A DNA stretch of 48,124 nt from Gammaproteobacteria bacterium (GTDB lineage: Bacteria; Pseudomonadota; Gammaproteobacteria; Steroidobacterales; Steroidobacteraceae), in the NCBI GenBank assembly GCA_027307325.1, contig DAHUXE010000082.1, positions 1 to 48,124 on the forward strand, given 5' to 3'. This document shows, in pieces, positions 45,735 through 48,124 of this stretch; position 1 is the stretch's first letter; every line of letters begins with the position of its first letter. The position numbers and the translations under genes were made by a program. The notes below the pieces were generated by a model. The model ran no database searches, had not been told where the DNA came from, and saw only the letters and a program-made list of their open reading frames with translations.

Positions 45735-47714
45735 TCACGCTCCGGCGGGCTCCAGATACGCGTAGCCGTCGAGCTCGCTCTCGTAGAAGCGCTTGAGGGC
45801 CTGGCTCTCGGCGATCGTCATGCGCCCGTCGCGGATGGCGCGCTCGCAGTCGCGCGCCAGGGCCGGGTAGAGCTCGGCGACGTCGTACTCCATGTATTCC
45901 AGCACCTTGTTGGCGGTGTCGCCCTTGACGATCTCCTCGATCCACCAGCCGCCCTCGTCGTGCAGCCGCACGTGCACCACGTGGGTGTCGCCGAACAGGT
46001 TGTGCAGGTCGCCGAGGGTCTCCTGGTACGCCCCGACCAGGAACACCGCCAGGTAATACTTCTCGCCGCTCTTCAACTCGTGCAGCTCGAGCGTGCGCTT
46101 CACGTCGCGCATCGAGACGAAGTGATCGATCTTGCCATCCGAGTCGCAGGTGATGTCGGCGAGCACAGCGGTACGGGTCGGACGCTCATCGAGCCGGTTG
46201 ATCGGCAGGATCGGGAACAGCTGGTCGATCGCCCAGCTGTCGGGCAGCGACTGGAACACCGAGAAGTTGCAGAAGTAAGTGTCCGAGAGAATCGACTCGA
46301 GGTCGTCGAGCTCCTCCGGAAGCCGCTCGAGCTTGCGGCAGGAGTCGCGGATCTTGGCGCAGGTGGCCCAGTAGAGCCGCTCGGCCAGGCCGCGGAACTC
46401 GAGCGACAGGAGTCCCAGATTGAACATCTGCAGCACCTGCTCGCGCGCCGTGAGCGCGTCGTGATAGCACTCGACCAGGCGCCGCTCGCTGACTGCACGG
46501 TAGGCCTCGAACAGATCCTGCACCGGCTGCGGCAGCTCCTCGTCACCCGAGTAATCCTCGGCCGCGTAGCCGGTGACGCGGAACTTGTCGAGCGCCGAGG
46601 AGCCGAGCGCATCGAAGATGAGCACGCTGTGATAGGCGGCCACCGCGCGCCCCGACTCGCTCACGATCATGGGGTGGGGTATGTCGCGCGCGTTGCACAC
46701 GCTGGCGATGCGGTACACCACGTCGCTCGCGTACTCGTTCAGTGTGTAGTTCATCGACGAGGCGAAGTTCGTGCCGCTGCCGTCGTAGTCGACGCCGAGG
46801 CCCCCGCCGACGTCGATGTACTGCAGCCCCGCGCCCATGAGCTTGAGCTCCGCGTACACGTGCGCCAGCTCGTTGATGGCGTCCTTGATGCGGCGGATGT
46901 CCTGCAGCTGGCTGCCGGGATGGCAGTGCACCAGCTGCAGGCAGTCGAGCATGTCGTGCGCTTTCAGCACGTTGAACATCTCGAGGATCTCGGTAATGAA
47001 GAGGCCGAATTTCGACTTCTCCCCCGCCGAGGCGCTCCAGCGCCCCGAGCCCTCGCTGAAGAGCTTGACGCGCACGCCGATGCGCGGCCGGACCTGGTAA
47101 GTGGCGGCGTGCTTCAGGATCAGCCCGAGCTCGTCGAAGTTCTCGACCACCGGAATGATGGTGCGGCCGAGCTTGGTGGCGAGCGTCACGGCCTCGATGT
47201 AGCTGTCGTCCTTGAAGCCGTTGCAGACGATGAGCCGCTCGGGGGCGTTCTCGGTCATGGCCATGACCGCGAGCAGCTCCGGCTTCGATCCCACCTCGAG
47301 CCCGAAGCCGTACTCGCGCCCGTAGCGGTAGACCTCCTCGACCACCAGGCGCTGCTGGTTCACCTTGATCGGGAACACCGCGGCGTAGCGGTTCTTGTAG
47401 TCGTTCTCGGTGATGGCGGAGGCGAAGGCATCGTGCATGCGCTTCAGGCGGTGCGCCAGGATGTCGGAGAAGCGCACCACCACCGGCGTGCTCAGGTCGC
47501 GCGCCTGCAGTCCCTCGACCACCTCGTAGAGATCGATCTCGCGCTCGACGGTCGTATCCGGCCGTACCACTACGTGCCCGGCGTCGTTGATCGAGAAGTA
47601 GCCTTTGCCCCAGGCGGCGACGTTATAGAGATCGAGGGAGTCCTCGATCCGCCACGGCTGTGCGGGGTTGAACTTGCGGTTGCCGTTGAGGGCGATCTTC
47701 GGATCGGCGGCCAC
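45735..47714 (-). CDS. speA: Biosynthetic arginine decarboxylase
   Basis: This 659-residue PLP enzyme converts arginine to agmatine, the first step of putrescine synthesis by the agmatine route. The N-terminal part holds WRIEDSLDLYNVAAWGKGYF and the PLP lysine K117 in AVFPIKVNQQ. The barrel contains YGFGLEVGSKPELL, HCHPGSQLQDIRRIK and YIDVGGGLGVDYDG. The C-terminal domain has CDSDGKIDHF and a substrate Cys/Asp region. Length fits SpeA. GTG 47714 is the likely start: TATAAC with a TG extension (47730-47722) lies 7 nt upstream and no Shine-Dalgarno is seen, so the mRNA may be leaderless. No agmatinase or agmatine deiminase is in the window. Confidence 0.95.
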   Translation of the reverse strand: MAADPKIALNGNRKFNPAQPWRIEDSLDLYNVAAWGKGYFSINDAGHVVVRPDTTVEREIDLYEVVEGLQARDLSTPVVVRFSDILAHRLKRMHDAFASAITENDYKNRYAAVFPIKVNQQRLVVEEVYRYGREYGFGLEVGSKPELLAVMAMTENAPERLIVCNGFKDDSYIEAVTLATKLGRTIIPVVENFDELGLILKHAATYQVRPRIGVRVKLFSEGSGRWSASAGEKSKFGLFITEILEMFNVLKAHDMLDCLQLVHCHPGSQLQDIRRIKDAINELAHVYAELKLMGAGLQYIDVGGGLGVDYDGSGTNFASSMNYTLNEYASDVVYRIASVCNARDIPHPMIVSESGRAVAAYHSVLIFDALGSSALDKFRVTGYAAEDYSGDEELPQPVQDLFEAYRAVSERRLVECYHDALTAREQVLQMFNLGLLSLEFRGLAERLYWATCAKIRDSCRKLERLPEELDDLESILSDTYFCNFSVFQSLPDSWAIDQLFPILPINRLDERPTRTAVLADITCDSDGKIDHFVSMRDVKRTLELHELKSGEKYYLAVFLVGAYQETLGDLHNLFGDTHVVHVRLHDEGGWWIEEIVKGDTANKVLEYMEYDVAELYPALARDCERAIRDGRMTIAESQALKRFYESELDGYAYLEPAGA

Positions 47715-47721
47715 GGGGCGC

Positions 47722-47730
47722 GTTATATCA
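47722..47730 (-). promoter_or_regulatory. Extended -10 promoter of speA
   Basis: On the minus strand TGATATAAC combines a TG extension with TATAAC (5 of 6 to consensus). It lies 7 nt before the GTG start in the 44-bp gap after the sulfurtransferase gene. No -35 is evident, as expected for an extended -10 element. Confidence 0.5.
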
Positions 47731-47758
47731 AAATTGCGCGACCGGCGAGAGTGCTGCG

Positions 47759-48124
47759 TCACACAGTGTCGGGTCCGCGCGTCACCGCGCGTGCCGGATC
47801 GCGGATCCATTCGCTCCACGAGCCGGGGTAGAGCTTCGCGCCGCTCAAGCCGGCGACTTCGAGCGCGAGCAGGTTGTGGCAGGCGGTTACGCCCGAGCCG
47901 CACATCGCCACCACGGCCGCGGGCGGCCGCCCACGCAGCGTCGCGGTCCAGGCGCGCCGCAGGTCGGCGGGGGTGCGGAACTGCCCGAGCGGGTCGAGGT
48001 TGCCGGCGTAGGGGTGATTGTGCGCGCCCGGGATATGCCCTGCGACCGGGTCGATGGTCTCGTTCTCGCCCGCGAAGCGATCGGCGCCGCGCGCGTCGAC
48101 GAGCAGAGGCTCACCGCGCGCCAG
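47759..48124 (-). CDS. sseA: 3-mercaptopyruvate/thiosulfate sulfurtransferase, C-terminal part
   Basis: The frame enters from the right edge and gives 121 residues of the second rhodanese domain. It begins PLLVDARGADRFAGENE, then HIPGAHNHPYAGNLD and the active-site loop MCGSGVTACHN, where the first Cys carries the persulfide. CGSGVTA is the signature of mercaptopyruvate sulfurtransferases (SseA), while thiosulfate enzymes have CRKGVTA. It ends YPGSWSEWIRDPARAVTRG. The 5' portion lies outside the window. It is followed by speA on the same strand after 44 bp. Confidence 0.9.
   Translation of the reverse strand: MARGEPLLVDARGADRFAGENETIDPVAGHIPGAHNHPYAGNLDPLGQFRTPADLRRAWTATLRGRPPAAVVAMCGSGVTACHNLLALEVAGLSGAKLYPGSWSEWIRDPARAVTRGPDTV

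Noticed and set aside
1-48124. tRNA, rRNA, CRISPR array, insertion sequence or prophage
   Set aside because: No cloverleaf, regularly spaced repeat, transposase or phage structural gene could be recognised. Matches such as GTTCGAATCC near 15550 lie inside a coding gene.

Overview
The window is about 70% GC or higher and densely coded. It carries ttcA, a long-form biosynthetic speA, an SseA-type sulfurtransferase, TonB-dependent uptake and outer-membrane or secreted proteins. Together these suggest a Gram-negative proteobacterium, most likely an uncultured or environmental gammaproteobacterium (Steroidobacterales/Nevskiales/Ectothiorhodospiraceae-like). That placement is inference from gene content and style only. 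I see no rRNA, tRNA, CRISPR array, insertion sequence or phage gene.

Layout. 1-4.5 kb: end of an unknown basic protein, a TPR plus 2OG-Fe(II) oxygenase protein, a DUF192 protein with a secreted partner, and a PadR regulator with its membrane sensor-domain partner. 4.7-13.8 kb: a glycogen cluster made of an alpha-glucan phosphorylase, GlgC, a GH57 enzyme and MalQ on the plus strand, a LEA-type-2 protein, and GlgA facing them on the minus strand. It synthesises ADP-glucose and glycogen and degrades glycogen by phosphorolysis. No GH13 GlgB is present, so GH57 is the local candidate for branching or trimming. 13.9-19.1 kb: a tiny Cys-tailed membrane peptide, an AraC/Ogt-type DNA repair protein, an M32 carboxypeptidase, TtcA, and a phosphatase/ADP-ribosylglycohydrolase fusion. 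19.2-21.9 kb: a tight cassette of zinc metallopeptidase, Ddl-like ATP-grasp ligase and a CpeT-family secreted protein.

21.9-33.6 kb is the most interesting region. It is an apparent IclR-governed catabolic island. One eight-gene minus-strand operon contains, in transcription order, a citryl-CoA-lyase-like protein, a family III CoA-transferase, a MetE-like enzyme, a TonB receptor, a VOC protein, a hydroxyquinol-type intradiol dioxygenase, a second MetE-like enzyme and a methyltransferase-like protein. Divergent from it are the IclR regulator and then an alpha/beta hydrolase plus WrbA. The same palindrome, TTTCG-N5-CGAAA, lies at all three promoters, so the regulon can be read from the DNA. I know of no described pathway with this exact gene set.

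33.7-48.1 kb is mostly housekeeping or scattered genes: an S9 peptidase, GST, HAD phosphatase, MFS carrier, a pair of unknown cytosolic proteins, a small basic protein, NUDIX hydrolase, UvrD/Rep-type helicase, PPOX protein, exported methyltransferase-like protein, RRM RNA-binding protein, a UPF0016/GDT1 cation transporter with a Shine-Dalgarno-masking hairpin, arginine decarboxylase and the end of a sulfurtransferase. Many genes have a -10-like hexamer 6-10 nt before the start codon and no Shine-Dalgarno sequence, suggesting frequent leaderless transcripts.
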